This document shows, one piece after another, positions 9,109-18,112 of a stretch of DNA of 64,000 bases. Made by a program: the position numbers and the translations under genes. The notes beneath the pieces were generated by a model. The model ran no database searches. It was not told where the DNA came from and saw only the letters and a list, made by a program, of their open reading frames with translations. Numbering within the stretch: the stretch's first letter is position 1; each line of letters begins with the position of its first letter. Source of the stretch: Hyphomicrobiales bacterium (GTDB taxonomy: Bacteria > Pseudomonadota > Alphaproteobacteria > Rhizobiales > Rhizobiaceae); assembly GCA_900473205.1 (NCBI GenBank), contig UCLB01000011.1, forward strand, positions 62,001 through 126,000, read 5' to 3'.

Positions 9109-9902
9109 TGACTGTTGATATGACCAAGCAACCCATTCTTTCCGCCCACGGCCTCGTCAAGCGCTACGGTCGCGTGACAGCCCTCGACCATGCGGATTTC
9201 GATCTCTACCCGGGCGAAATCCTTGCCGTCATCGGCGATAATGGTGCTGGCAAGTCCTCCCTGATCAAGGCTCTCTCAGGCGCAATCCGCCCGGACGAAG
9301 GCGAGATCAGGCTGGATGGCAAGCCGGTGCAGTTCAAGACCCCGCTCGAAGCTCGCGATGCTGGCATCGAGACAGTCTACCAGAACCTTGCGCTGTCCCC
9401 TGCCCTGTCGATCACCGACAACATGTTTCTGGGGCGTGAGCTGCGGAAGCCGGGCTTCATGGGCTCTGTGCTGCGCAAGCTCGACCATGCCGCCATGGAC
9501 AAGTTTGCCCGTAACAAGCTGTCCGAACTGGGTCTGATGACCATTCAGAACATCAACCAGTCGGTGGAAACCCTGTCTGGTGGTCAGCGTCAGGGTGTTG
9601 CTGTGGCACGCGCGGCGGCCTTCGGTTCAAAGGTCGTCATTCTGGACGAGCCGACGGCAGCGCTGGGTGTGAAGGAAAGCCGGCGCGTGCTGGAGCTTAT
9701 TCTGGACGTCCGCTCTCGCGGTCTGCCCATCGTGCTGATCTCTCACAACATGCCGCATGTGTTCGAAGTGGCGGACCGTATCCATATCCACCGGCTTGGA
9801 AAACGCCTCTGCGTCATTAATCCGAAGGAATATACGATGTCGGATGCGGTGGCCTTCATGACAGGCGCCAAAGAGCCGCCAAGAGAGACGCTTGCCGCAT
9901 GA
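9108..9902 (+). CDS. frcA: Fructose-type sugar ABC transporter, ATP-binding protein
   Basis: A 264-residue single-domain ATPase with Walker A GDNGAGKS (43-50), signature LSGGQRQGVAVARAAA and Walker B VVILDEPTAALG. Most ribose-type importers use a duplicated ATPase, while FrcA and some relatives are single-domain, which supports the frc assignment. ATG 9108 shares its A with the frcC stop codon, and the stop overlaps the frcK start (ATGA), so the three genes are translationally coupled. Confidence 0.9.
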   Translation: MTVDMTKQPILSAHGLVKRYGRVTALDHADFDLYPGEILAVIGDNGAGKSSLIKALSGAIRPDEGEIRLDGKPVQFKTPLEARDAGIETVYQNLALSPALSITDNMFLGRELRKPGFMGSVLRKLDHAAMDKFARNKLSELGLMTIQNINQSVETLSGGQRQGVAVARAAAFGSKVVILDEPTAALGVKESRRVLELILDVRSRGLPIVLISHNMPHVFEVADRIHIHRLGKRLCVINPKEYTMSDAVAFMTGAKEPPRETLAA

Positions 9903-10528
9903 CCATGACACTGGATGCGATGGCTGACGACATCGTTGCGCGTGCGTCAGACAATCCCCGCTTTATCGTTGCCATTGCCGGTCCCCCTGGGGCCGGCAAG
10001 TCTACTCTGGCCGATGCGCTGCGGGACGAACTGACCAGACGCGGAGAAAAAGCTGAAGTCCTGCCCATGGACGGCTTTCACATGGACAACGGCATTCTGC
10101 AACATCGCGGTTTGCTGGCCCGCAAGGGTGCACCGGAAACCTTCGATGTGCGCGGTTTCTCCGACATTGTCGCCGCCGTTCGCAAGGCGGATCAGGAAGT
10201 GCTGGTGCCGGTGTTCGACCGCTCGCGGGAGATTGCCATTGCCTCGGCGCGTGCGATTGCGCCTGATACACGTTTCATTCTGGCGGAAGGCAATTATCTC
10301 CTCCTCAATGAAGAGCCATGGTCGCGGCTGAAAAGCAGTTTCGACTTTTCAATCTTCGTCGGCCCATCGGTGGAGGTTCTGGAACAGCGGCTGCGGGATC
10401 GCTGGGTTGGATACGGGCTGGACGAGGCCGGCATCCATGCCAAGCTTTACGAGAACGATCTGCCGAACGGCAAACGCGTGGTCGAAAACTCCGTGGGCGC
10501 GGATATCAGAATCGATATCTGGGAATAG
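9899..10528 (+). CDS. frcK: P-loop kinase of the frc operon
   Basis: A 209-residue cytosolic nucleoside-triphosphate-dependent kinase of the uridine kinase/phosphoribulokinase/pantothenate kinase fold. The P-loop GPPGAGKST is at 28-36. MDGFHMDN follows, carrying the acidic-His segment typical of these enzymes, and then AEGNYLL. It is the last gene of the frc operon and overlaps frcA by four bases. The position suggests phosphorylation of the imported sugar or a derivative; the true substrate cannot be read from the sequence. Confidence 0.85.
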   Translation: MTMTLDAMADDIVARASDNPRFIVAIAGPPGAGKSTLADALRDELTRRGEKAEVLPMDGFHMDNGILQHRGLLARKGAPETFDVRGFSDIVAAVRKADQEVLVPVFDRSREIAIASARAIAPDTRFILAEGNYLLLNEEPWSRLKSSFDFSIFVGPSVEVLEQRLRDRWVGYGLDEAGIHAKLYENDLPNGKRVVENSVGADIRIDIWE

Positions 10529-10629
10529 CGGCTCCGAACTGCTGTTCACCGCCCGCTTTTTCTCAAAATCCATTCCGATTTTCGGTCGCATGTTGTAGGT
10601 CATGATCCCATGACGATTCTGGATGCGGC

Positions 10630-11754
10630 ATGACTGCCAAGGTTTTCCTTTCCCGGCTGAAACTGAGCGAGTTTCGCAATTATGCGGAGGTTGCCCTGCG
10701 CCTCGATGCGCGGCATGTTGTGCTGACGGGCGATAATGGATCGGGCAAGACCAATCTGCTGGAAGCCATCTCCTTTCTGTCACCGGGACGCGGACTGCGC
10801 CGGGCCACCCTTTCCGATGTGACGCGCGTTGGCGCGGAGAATGTTGGCTTCTCCATCTTTGCCGAGGTTAACGGCATGGATGGCGAGGTTGCCATTGGCA
10901 CCGGTGTCGAGGGTGAAGGCGAAGCGCTGTCACGCCGCCTGCGGTTGAACGGCACGTCCGTCAAATCCGTCGATGAGCTGACAGACCATCTTCGCGTTTT
11001 GTGGCTCACACCGGCCATGGATGGCCTGTTTACCGGCTCCTCATCCGACCGCCGCCGTTTTCTCGACCGGCTGGTTCTGTCGCTGGACCCCAGCCATGGA
11101 CGCCGTGCAAGCGATTTCGAAAAGGCGATGCGCGGACGCAATCGTCTCCTGTCGGATGGCCGCTTCGATCCGGTCTGGCTGGAGGGGATCGAGAAGCAGA
11201 TGGCGGAACTGGGGATTTCCATGGCGGTTGCGCGTCATGAAATGCTGGGGCTCCTGAAAGCGCTGATCGACAGTCGCAGCACTGATGCGAATTTTCCGAC
11301 GGCTTCTTTAACGCTCTCCGGTTTTATGGATGGTGAGTTTCACCGTCCGGCGGTCGATCTGGAAGACGAATATCTCGCGACATTGAAGGACAATCGCTAC
11401 CGCGATGCTGCCGCCGGGCGCACGCTGGAGGGTCCGCACCGCGCAGATCTCTTCGTGCGCCATGCGGAAAAGGACATGGATGCGGGGCGTTGTTCGACCG
11501 GTGAGCAGAAGGCGCTGCTTGTCGGGCTGGTTCTGGCCCATGCGCAGCTGACCGCCAATATGACGGGCTATGCGCCGGTTCTGCTGCTGGACGAAATCGC
11601 CGCCCATCTGGATGAGGGCAGACGCGCCGCTTTGTTCGATCTCATACACGCGCTGGGCGGCCAGAGCTTCATGACTGGCACGGATGCATCCATGTTTGCA
11701 GGTCTGGGTGACCGCGCGCAGTTTTTCAATGTTTCCCATGGAAGCGTCGGGTGA
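10630..11754 (+). CDS. recF: DNA replication and repair protein RecF
   Basis: A 374-residue SMC-like ATPase that helps load RecA on gapped DNA. Walker A GDNGSGKT is at 34-41. FLSPGRGLRRA follows, then the family segment FTGSSSDRRRFLDRLV, a signature region with STGEQKALL, and Walker B LLLDEIAAHLD. The start has the family opening LSRLKLSEFRNY. Length and motifs are complete. No dnaN or gyrB neighbour is present, which is common in rhizobia. A 100-base gap separates it from frcK. Confidence 0.95.
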   Translation: MTAKVFLSRLKLSEFRNYAEVALRLDARHVVLTGDNGSGKTNLLEAISFLSPGRGLRRATLSDVTRVGAENVGFSIFAEVNGMDGEVAIGTGVEGEGEALSRRLRLNGTSVKSVDELTDHLRVLWLTPAMDGLFTGSSSDRRRFLDRLVLSLDPSHGRRASDFEKAMRGRNRLLSDGRFDPVWLEGIEKQMAELGISMAVARHEMLGLLKALIDSRSTDANFPTASLTLSGFMDGEFHRPAVDLEDEYLATLKDNRYRDAAAGRTLEGPHRADLFVRHAEKDMDAGRCSTGEQKALLVGLVLAHAQLTANMTGYAPVLLLDEIAAHLDEGRRAALFDLIHALGGQSFMTGTDASMFAGLGDRAQFFNVSHGSVG

Positions 11755-11776
11755 TAGTGCTTAAATCCAGTTGATC

Positions 11777-12553
11777 ATGACTGGAGACGCCACTTTGGAC
11801 CCCCTGACGCCAGAGGAAATCGAACGTTACAAGCGCCATATTCTGCTGCCGGAAATCGGCGGCTTGGGCCAGCAGCGCCTGAAGGCGGCCAAGGTGCTGG
11901 TTATCGGCGCTGGTGGTCTGGGTGCGCCTGTTCTCTATTATCTGGCGGCGGCGGGCGTTGGCACGCTTGGCATGATCGATGACGATGTGGTTTCGCTATC
12001 CAACCTCCAGCGACAGGTTATTCACGATACCGGCACCATCGGTGAGCAGAAAACCGAGAGCGCACGCCGCTCCATTGCGCGGCTGAACCCACATGTGCGG
12101 ACGCTGCATTTCGAAGAACGCTTTTCCATCGTCTGGGCGCATGACCGCCTCAAGGGTTTCGATCTGGTCATCGATGGCTCCGACAATTTCGACACGCGTT
12201 ATGCGGCAGCCGATGCGGCGGAAACGGCAAAGGTGCCGCTGGTGACGGGCGCTGTGGGCCGGTTCGATGGTTCCGTCACCGTGCTGAAACCCTATGAGAC
12301 CGGGCCGGATGGCACGTTGCTGCCCGGCTACCGCGACCTTTTCCCCGCGCCGCCGCCGGAAGGCGTCGTTCCATCCTGCGCCGAAACCGGCATTGTCGGG
12401 GCACTGACGGGCGTCATCGGCACGATCATGGCGATGGAGGCGATCAAGCTGATCGCCCAGACGGGCGAGCCGCTGATCGGGCGGTTGTTGTTATATGATG
12501 CGCTGGCGGCGCGTTTCGATACGGTTCGCTACAAGCGCAGACAGGGGCGGTGA
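11777..12553 (+). CDS. moeB: MoeB/ThiF family adenylyltransferase
   Basis: A 258-residue E1-like enzyme that adenylates the C-terminus of a small sulfur carrier such as MoaD. The nucleotide-binding loop VIGAGGLGAPVL is near 45-56, followed by LSNLQRQVIH, VIDGSDNFDTRY and the crossover region VPSCAETGIVG. The paired CxxC zinc ligands of typical MoeB are missing: the first is replaced in YRDLFPAPPP, and the C-terminus ends RRQGR with no cysteines. ATG 11777 is chosen; TTG 11771 and TTG 11794 (with a GGAG) are alternatives. It overlaps the next gene by one base. Confidence 0.88.
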   Translation: MTGDATLDPLTPEEIERYKRHILLPEIGGLGQQRLKAAKVLVIGAGGLGAPVLYYLAAAGVGTLGMIDDDVVSLSNLQRQVIHDTGTIGEQKTESARRSIARLNPHVRTLHFEERFSIVWAHDRLKGFDLVIDGSDNFDTRYAAADAAETAKVPLVTGAVGRFDGSVTVLKPYETGPDGTLLPGYRDLFPAPPPEGVVPSCAETGIVGALTGVIGTIMAMEAIKLIAQTGEPLIGRLLLYDALAARFDTVRYKRRQGR

Positions 12554-13026
12554 TGATCGAGATCGTCAGGATAGAAGAAAGCTTCGAGCGGTTCGAGGAG
12601 CTGCTGGCGCTGATCCTGTCTTCATTCGCCTATATGGATGGTGTCATCGACCCGCCGTCTTCCGCGCACAAGCTGACACTGGGCACTCTGGCGCAGAAAG
12701 CCAAAGACGAAATCGCGTTCGTTGCGCTGGATGGCCATGAGTTGATGGGCTGTATGTTCTGCAAGCCGGAAGCGGCGAGCCTTTATGTCGGCAAGCTGGC
12801 CGTTTCGCCTTCGGCGCAGGGCAAGGGTGTCGGTTCAGCACTGTTGCGCATAGCGGAAGAGACCGCCCATGGCCTTGGGCTGCCAGCGCTTCGGCTCGAA
12901 ACACGAATCGAGCTTGTGGGAAATCACCAGCGCTTCTCATCCTGGGGTTTTGCCAAGACTGCTGAAAACTCCCATCCGGGCTATAGCCGCACGACATCCA
13001 TCGAGATGACCAAGCACCTCGATTAA
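12553..13026 (+). CDS. GNAT family N-acetyltransferase
   Basis: A 157-residue acetyltransferase of unknown substrate. The acetyl-CoA loop motif A is LAVSPSAQGKGVGSALL (about 95-111), preceded by a beta strand AASLYVGK and followed by LPALRLETRIELVGNH. ATG 12553 shares its first base with the moeB stop codon, so translation is likely coupled; GTG 12550 is another possible start. The downstream gene is convergent, with only six bases between stop codons. Confidence 0.85.
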   Translation: MIEIVRIEESFERFEELLALILSSFAYMDGVIDPPSSAHKLTLGTLAQKAKDEIAFVALDGHELMGCMFCKPEAASLYVGKLAVSPSAQGKGVGSALLRIAEETAHGLGLPALRLETRIELVGNHQRFSSWGFAKTAENSHPGYSRTTSIEMTKHLD

Positions 13027-13032
13027 GCTGGC

Positions 13033-14037
13033 TCAATTGCGACCCGGCAAGACCCTGTTGGGCGGGCGGTGGCCATCGTAGAAGGCGCGGATGTTGATGA
13101 TGACCTTGTCACCCATGTCGATCCGGCCTTCGATGGTGGCCGAACTCATGTGCGGCAGGAGAACGACCTTGCCCTCTTTGGCGAGCTTGATGAGCTTGGG
13201 ATTGACGACCGGTTCGTTTTCGAAAACATCCAGACCCGCGCCTGCGATCTTACCGTCTATCAGGCACCGGATCAGCGCCGCCTCGTCGATGATGTCGCCA
13301 CGCGCGGTGTTGACGATATAGCTCGTCGGCTGCATCAGCGCGAGGTGACGGGCGGAAATCAGGTGATAGGTGGCTGGTGTCGAGGGGCAATTGACCGAGA
13401 CGATATCGACACGGGCCAACATCTGGTCGAGGCTGTCCCAATAGGTCGCCTCAAGCTCTGCTTCGGTGGCCGGATTGACGCGTTTACGGTTGTGATAATG
13501 GATCGACAGGCCAAAGGCCTTGGCGCGGCGTGCGACCGCCGTGCCGATGCGGCCCATGCCGACGATGCCGATGCGCTTGCCCGAAAGACGCCGCCCCAGC
13601 ATCCATGTGGGCGACCAGCCTAGCCATTCATCCGAACCATTGGCGAGGACACGCGTGCCCTCCACAAGACGACGTGGGACGGCCAGAACGAGAGCCATGG
13701 TCATATCGGCGCTGTCTTCGGTCAGCACATTGGGCGTGTTGGTGACGGTAATGCCCTTGCGGGCGGCGGCATCCACATCGATATGGTCGATGCCGTTGGA
13801 AAAACCGGCAATCAGCTTCAGTTGCGGGCCTGCCTGCTCGATCATTTCAGCGGTGATGCGGTCCGTGACCGTGGGCACCAGCACGTCGACTTTTTGCATG
13901 GCCGCAATCAGCTCAGCCTTGGATCGGGGAGCATCTTCAATGTTCAGTTCCGCGTCGAACAGCTCTCGCATGCGGGTTTCGACCAGATCCGGCAATTTGC
14001 GTGTCAAATAGACGGTCGGTCTCTTCTTATTCGTCAT
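13033..14037 (-). CDS. D-isomer specific 2-hydroxyacid dehydrogenase (glyoxylate reductase type)
   Basis: A 334-residue NAD(P)-dependent dehydrogenase. The Rossmann loop GIVGMGRIGTAVARRA is near 157-172. Catalytic residues of the family are present: Arg in NTARGDIIDE, Glu in FENEP, and His in LPHMSSAT. The N-terminal domain has TPNVLTEDSADMTMALVLAVPRR. The sequence is closest in feel to glyoxylate/hydroxypyruvate reductases, annotated in rhizobia as D-glycerate dehydrogenase. It appears monocistronic. Confidence 0.88.
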   Translation of the reverse strand: MTNKKRPTVYLTRKLPDLVETRMRELFDAELNIEDAPRSKAELIAAMQKVDVLVPTVTDRITAEMIEQAGPQLKLIAGFSNGIDHIDVDAAARKGITVTNTPNVLTEDSADMTMALVLAVPRRLVEGTRVLANGSDEWLGWSPTWMLGRRLSGKRIGIVGMGRIGTAVARRAKAFGLSIHYHNRKRVNPATEAELEATYWDSLDQMLARVDIVSVNCPSTPATYHLISARHLALMQPTSYIVNTARGDIIDEAALIRCLIDGKIAGAGLDVFENEPVVNPKLIKLAKEGKVVLLPHMSSATIEGRIDMGDKVIINIRAFYDGHRPPNRVLPGRN

Positions 14038-14221
14038 TGTCCGATGGCACCTTGTTCAGAGGTCGTTAACCAAAAAGAGCGATAATTTCCTTCACCACGG
14101 GCGTTTCTACCAGACCCACGGGCGAAGACAAACAAATCTCGCATGTTGCCGTCCTCGACTTCGGAAATGGTGGGCCCGATCGTCATCTCAATTGCTAAAC
14201 CGCAAGGAAACGGAAACCGGC

Positions 14222-14758
14222 ATGCGTAGCATTGTTTCTATTGTCTGCATTGCATTGTCGCTGGGTTTTCTCGACGCCGCAAGCGCCCCTGCGTTTGCGC
14301 AAGGAGCTGCCAAGGGCGCAAGCGGCCTGCCGCTGCCACGCTTCGTCAGCCTGAAATCGCGGCGCGTCAACATGCGCATCGGGCCAAGCACGGATTATGC
14401 CGTGTCCTGGATGTATATGAAGTCCGGCATGCCGGTGGAAATTATTCAGGAATATGAGAACTGGCGACGCATTCGCGATGCCGATGGCACCGAAGGCTGG
14501 GTCAACCAGGCGCTGCTGTCTGGCGAGCGCACCGCAGTCGCGGCCCCATGGATGCGCGGCAAGGGCAAGGACGTCTACGTCAACATGCGCCGCGAAGCGC
14601 AATCCGGCGCATCCGTCGTTGCCAAGCTGGAGCCGGGCGTCCAGATCAGGATCGGCGAGTGCAATGGCGACTGGTGCAAGGCCCAGGCCGATCAGGTGAC
14701 CGGCTGGGTTTCTCAAGGGGAAATCTGGGGTGCTTATCCCGGCGAAGCCTTTAAATAA
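14222..14758 (+). CDS. Exported protein with two bacterial SH3 domains
   Basis: A 178-residue secreted protein. A signal peptide covers about 1-26. Two SH3b-like repeats follow at about 45-100 (VNMRIGPSTDYAVSWMY ... WRRIRDADGTEGWV) and 117-172 (VYVNMRREAQSGASVVAKL ... DWCKAQADQVTGWV). Such domains usually bind peptidoglycan or serve as periplasmic scaffolds; no catalytic domain is attached. ATG 14222 gives a proper signal peptide, and AAGGAAAC lies upstream. It is convergent with the adenosine kinase gene. Confidence 0.82.
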   Translation: MRSIVSIVCIALSLGFLDAASAPAFAQGAAKGASGLPLPRFVSLKSRRVNMRIGPSTDYAVSWMYMKSGMPVEIIQEYENWRRIRDADGTEGWVNQALLSGERTAVAAPWMRGKGKDVYVNMRREAQSGASVVAKLEPGVQIRIGECNGDWCKAQADQVTGWVSQGEIWGAYPGEAFK

Positions 14759-14767
14759 GCCAAGCCT

Positions 14768-15760
14768 TCAAACAAGACCGTGCTTTTCCGCCAGCGCCTT
14801 CAGCGATGACATGGGACGCGGGCCGACCTGCTGGATGACGGCAGCTGCCGCCAGGCAACCGAGCTTGCCGCTGTCTTCCAGCGAACGCCCCTGCGTGTAG
14901 CCATAAAGGAAGCCGGAGGCGAAGAGATCGCCAGCACCCGTCGTGTCCACCACGTCGAAAACCGGGTAGGCTTCGACCTTCACACGCTCTGCGCCGCGAA
15001 CGATGGTTGCACCTTCTTCGCTCATGGTGACAGCTGCGATCTTGCAATCGGCAGCGATCTTCGTCAGAGCCAGATCGAAGTCATCCGTCTCGTAAAGCGA
15101 AAGCGCTTCCTGCTTGTTGGCGAAAACGATATCGACCGTGCCGGAGCGCATCAGCTCCAGAAACTCATCGCGGTAACGACCGACGCAGAAGCTGTCCGAC
15201 AATGTCATCGAGACTTCGCGACCGTTTTCGTGGGCGATGCGGGCGCAATCACGGATCGCATCCTTGGCGCGTGGCGGGTCCCACAGATAACCTTCGAAAT
15301 AGGTGACCTTGGATTCGGCAACCACCGCCGGTTCGACATCCTCAGGGCCTAGATCGACGCAGGCACCGAGATAGGTGTTCATCGAACGCTCGCCGTCTTC
15401 CGTGACGAAAATCATCGAGCGCGCTGTCGGCGGGAAGGTGCCTTCCGGCTTGGTTTCGAAATGAACGCCCTGGGCGCGGATATCGTGCTGGAAAATCTCG
15501 CCGAGCTGATCTTCGGCCACCTTGCCGAAATAGGCCGCGCGTCCACCGAAATTGGCAATGCCCGCCGCCGTGTTGCCAGCACTTCCGCCGGAGGCTTCGA
15601 GCGCTGGGCCCATGAGGGAATAAAGCAGTTCGGCGCGTTCCGCGTCGATCAGGTTCATCGCACCCTTGGTGATGGCGTTATCGTTGAGAAAGCGATCATC
15701 GCAACGGGAGATAATGTCCACGATGGCATTGCCAACGGTCAATACGTCGAATTTTGTCAT
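14768..15760 (-). CDS. Adenosine kinase, PfkB family
   Basis: A 330-residue ribokinase-fold sugar kinase. The N-terminal half has the family motif GGSAGNTAAGIANFGGRAAYFGKV. The C-terminal PfkB signature DTTGAGDLFASGFLYG carries the catalytic aspartate (second D). The overall sequence fits the alphaproteobacterial adenosine kinase group that makes AMP from adenosine, which goes well with a nucleoside importer elsewhere in the window, though the genes are not linked. Start ATG 15760. Confidence 0.9.
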   Translation of the reverse strand: MTKFDVLTVGNAIVDIISRCDDRFLNDNAITKGAMNLIDAERAELLYSLMGPALEASGGSAGNTAAGIANFGGRAAYFGKVAEDQLGEIFQHDIRAQGVHFETKPEGTFPPTARSMIFVTEDGERSMNTYLGACVDLGPEDVEPAVVAESKVTYFEGYLWDPPRAKDAIRDCARIAHENGREVSMTLSDSFCVGRYRDEFLELMRSGTVDIVFANKQEALSLYETDDFDLALTKIAADCKIAAVTMSEEGATIVRGAERVKVEAYPVFDVVDTTGAGDLFASGFLYGYTQGRSLEDSGKLGCLAAAAVIQQVGPRPMSSLKALAEKHGLV

Positions 15761-15924
15761 GAGCCTCTTGTCCGAACCGCATCGACGGATGCGTTATCCG
15801 GAACTCGGTCTTAAAGATTTCTGCAGACAAGAAAAGCTAAAACCGCGTGCTGGTTGCAACAGAACCTCGATGCCACAAAAAAAAGATCGCGTCATGTGTC
15901 TGTCATGCAGCGTTGGTATAGAAT

Positions 15925-15997
15925 GCCCATTGCGTCATCACGGATGTACTGGTGGGGCAAGCGGATGAAAGCGGGGGCGACCTCGCTTTTTTCTTTT
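15925..15997 (+). ncRNA. Candidate small RNA ending in an orphan intrinsic terminator
   Basis: The 316-base gap between the adenosine kinase and AEC genes holds a strong plus-strand terminator at 15968-15997. It has a nine-pair stem, a GCGA loop and then TTTCTTTT. No plus-strand gene ends nearby, since the next upstream one ended at 14758. TATAGAAT at 15917-15924 could be a -10 element, giving an RNA of about 65 nucleotides. A -35 hexamer is weak. The RNA boundaries are guesses. Confidence 0.45.
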
Positions 15998-16076
15998 GTG
16001 GGCGCGGTTGGCGTTGTTCGGTCCCGATAGATGCGTTAGACCGAAAGCGTCTCAGGCCCGCGAAAGTCTCTCCGCA

Positions 16077-17021
16077 ATGTATGCTGTCGCCGTTAATGTC
16101 GCGCCGATCTTCCTTCTCATCCTCATTGGCTGGCTGACCGTCAAAGCAAAGCTTTTCAAAGCGGAAGCGGGCGATGTGCTGAGCGACTTCGTCTTCAAGA
16201 TTGCCGTGCCGACGCTGATTTTCCGCACGCTGGCCGCAGCAGATTTCCATGGCGCATCGCCGTTCAAGCTGTGGCTCACCTATTTTACCGGCGTGGCCAT
16301 TACCTGGGCGGCGGGACAGATGATGACCCGCCACATCTTCAAGCAGGATTTGCGCGTCAGCGTCATCGCTGGCATATCATCCGCCTTTGCCAACAACATC
16401 TTCATCGGCCTGCCCTTGGTGGGGCGCTCTGTCGGCAGCGACGGGATCGTCGCGATCTCCATTCTACTGGTCGTCCACCTGCCGATCATGATGATTGCCG
16501 GGACAATTCTGATGGAGAATGCCACCCATAAAGTTACGGGCGGTGAAAAGCGCAGCGCGCTTGCGGTCCTGAAACAGGTTGGCCGCAATCTGGCGCAGAA
16601 CCCGCTGGTGATCGCGCTCGTTCTGGGACTTGGCTTCAATATGATTGGCTTACCGATGCCGGTGGTGATGACGACGGTGATCGAACAGGTGGCCAGCATG
16701 GCAGGCCCGGCAGCCTTGATTTCTCTGGGCATGGCGCTGACGAAATATCCCATCCGCGGCAATCTGCGCATTGCCGTGACCATGACGGCCTTCAAGCTGA
16801 TCCTGATGCCAGCCTGCGTGTGGCTGATGGCCCATGCGCTGGGCCTCAGCCCCGCTTGGACCGCGGCACTGGTTCTCACGTCCTGCGTTCCAACGGGGAT
16901 CAATTCCTGGCTCTTGGCCAACCGCTTCGGCATCGGCCACAGTATTGCGGCCTCCACGATCAGCATTTCCACCCTGTTCGGCGTGCTGAGCGTATCGCTC
17001 TGGGCCTGGCTGCTGAGCTAG
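16077..17021 (+). CDS. AEC family (auxin efflux carrier type) transporter
   Basis: A 314-residue membrane protein with about ten hydrophobic segments in two halves, as in the AEC/PIN-like bacterial carriers (Mem_trans). Recognisable segments are VAPIFLLILIGWL, ASAFANNIFIGLPL-like SSAFANNIFIGLPLVG, GPAALISLGMAL and TSCVPTGINSW near the end. Substrates of bacterial members include malonate, malate and unknown organic anions. ATG 16077 was chosen because the membrane domain begins there; the frame extends upstream with non-hydrophobic sequence that overlaps the orphan terminator region. The stop codon lies inside a palindrome. Confidence 0.85.
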   Translation: MYAVAVNVAPIFLLILIGWLTVKAKLFKAEAGDVLSDFVFKIAVPTLIFRTLAAADFHGASPFKLWLTYFTGVAITWAAGQMMTRHIFKQDLRVSVIAGISSAFANNIFIGLPLVGRSVGSDGIVAISILLVVHLPIMMIAGTILMENATHKVTGGEKRSALAVLKQVGRNLAQNPLVIALVLGLGFNMIGLPMPVVMTTVIEQVASMAGPAALISLGMALTKYPIRGNLRIAVTMTAFKLILMPACVWLMAHALGLSPAWTAALVLTSCVPTGINSWLLANRFGIGHSIAASTISISTLFGVLSVSLWAWLLS

Positions 17022-17051
17022 AGCGTTTCCTTGTTAAATGGAAACGCTCTA
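17019..17051. repeat. Palindrome TAGAGCGTTTCC / GGAAACGCTCTA
   Basis: A perfect 12-base inverted repeat around the nine-base loop TTGTTAAAT. It includes the stop codon of the AEC gene in its left arm. It shares the GAGCGTTT...AACGCTC core with the larger element at 18113-18210. It may serve as a terminator stem, but no T-tract follows on either strand. Confidence 0.75.
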
Positions 17052-17079
17052 AGCAGCCGAGGCCATCGTCCGTTTCTGA

Positions 17080-18099
17080 TTACTTCTGCGCGCTCAGAAC
17101 CTTGAAGCGCGAGTTGCGGCAGACTTCCTCGCTCTTGCGGAACTCGGTCGAGAGGATCGTCTCGTAAGGCAGGCCGCGATTGGCGACCATCAGCAGCTTG
17201 CCGCCGCTGCGCAGCGCCGTTGCCGCCGTCTTGATCAGCGCCTGACCGAGCGCCGGTTCGGCTGCCTGTCCACCCGCATGGAACGGCGGGTTCATAATGA
17301 TGAGGTCGTATTTTTCCTTCGGTGGCTCTGCGGCCAGATCCTGCCAGAAGAAGCGGGTCGTCAGACGCGGGCAGTTTTCCAGAAGATTGGTCTTGGCAAA
17401 TTCCAGCGCGTTCCAGTCTGCTTCGAACAGGTCGATACGGGCCGTGCGCGAAGACTTCTCAGCCAGCATGATGGAGAGGTAACCCCAGCCAGCGCCGAAA
17501 TCCGCAGCATTGCCATCGAAATCCGTCGGCAGGCGCGATGCCAGAAGCTCAGAACCGCCATCGACGCGATCATGCGAGAACATGCCGGGCATGGCGGTAA
17601 AGCGGCGCTCGATGGTGACGGCGTCCTGCTTGAGCTTGGAAACGGTGGTCGAGACATCTTCGGGACGTCCGAACCAGATGGCGACGCCGTGATATTTCGG
17701 TTTCGATTCGGCTTCGATGCCGAGCTTCGACAAGGTCTTGCGGAGCGTGACGATGCCGTCTTCCTTGGAACCGGCAGCAACGATCAGACCGCCAGCCTTG
17801 ACGCGTGTCAGGGCTTCAGCCAGACGGTTTTCGTTTTCGCCGCGATGCTTGCCGCACAGAATGAAGGCCGCATCATAATCCTCGCCGGAAATGTCAGGCG
17901 TGACCTGCGAGCCCTGCGCCTGCAGCGCGCGGTAGAGCGGGCGCAGGTTCTGGACTGCGGTGATCTCTGCATCGAAACCATCCAGACGCGGCGCGCCTGC
18001 TTCCGCACCCAGAAACAAAACACGCTCGCCTGCTTTGGGCGCAGCCAGCATATCTGCGGCAAAGGGATGAAACAGGGTTTTGACAGCGTCACGGCTCAT
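17080..18099 (-). CDS. Class I SAM-dependent methyltransferase, RsmC/RlmG type
   Basis: A 339-residue protein with an N-terminal inactive methyltransferase-like domain (about 1-165) and a C-terminal catalytic domain. The catalytic domain has ADFGAGWGYLSIML (SAM loop I), LFEADWNALEFAKTN and the N6/N2-type motif MNPPFH. This two-domain plan is that of 16S rRNA guanine N2-methyltransferase RsmC and 23S RlmG; which one cannot be decided here. Both flanks carry palindromic repeats of the same family. Confidence 0.82.
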   Translation of the reverse strand: MSRDAVKTLFHPFAADMLAAPKAGERVLFLGAEAGAPRLDGFDAEITAVQNLRPLYRALQAQGSQVTPDISGEDYDAAFILCGKHRGENENRLAEALTRVKAGGLIVAAGSKEDGIVTLRKTLSKLGIEAESKPKYHGVAIWFGRPEDVSTTVSKLKQDAVTIERRFTAMPGMFSHDRVDGGSELLASRLPTDFDGNAADFGAGWGYLSIMLAEKSSRTARIDLFEADWNALEFAKTNLLENCPRLTTRFFWQDLAAEPPKEKYDLIIMNPPFHAGGQAAEPALGQALIKTAATALRSGGKLLMVANRGLPYETILSTEFRKSEEVCRNSRFKVLSAQK

Positions 18100-18112
18100 C
18101 GGAGCATCCTTA

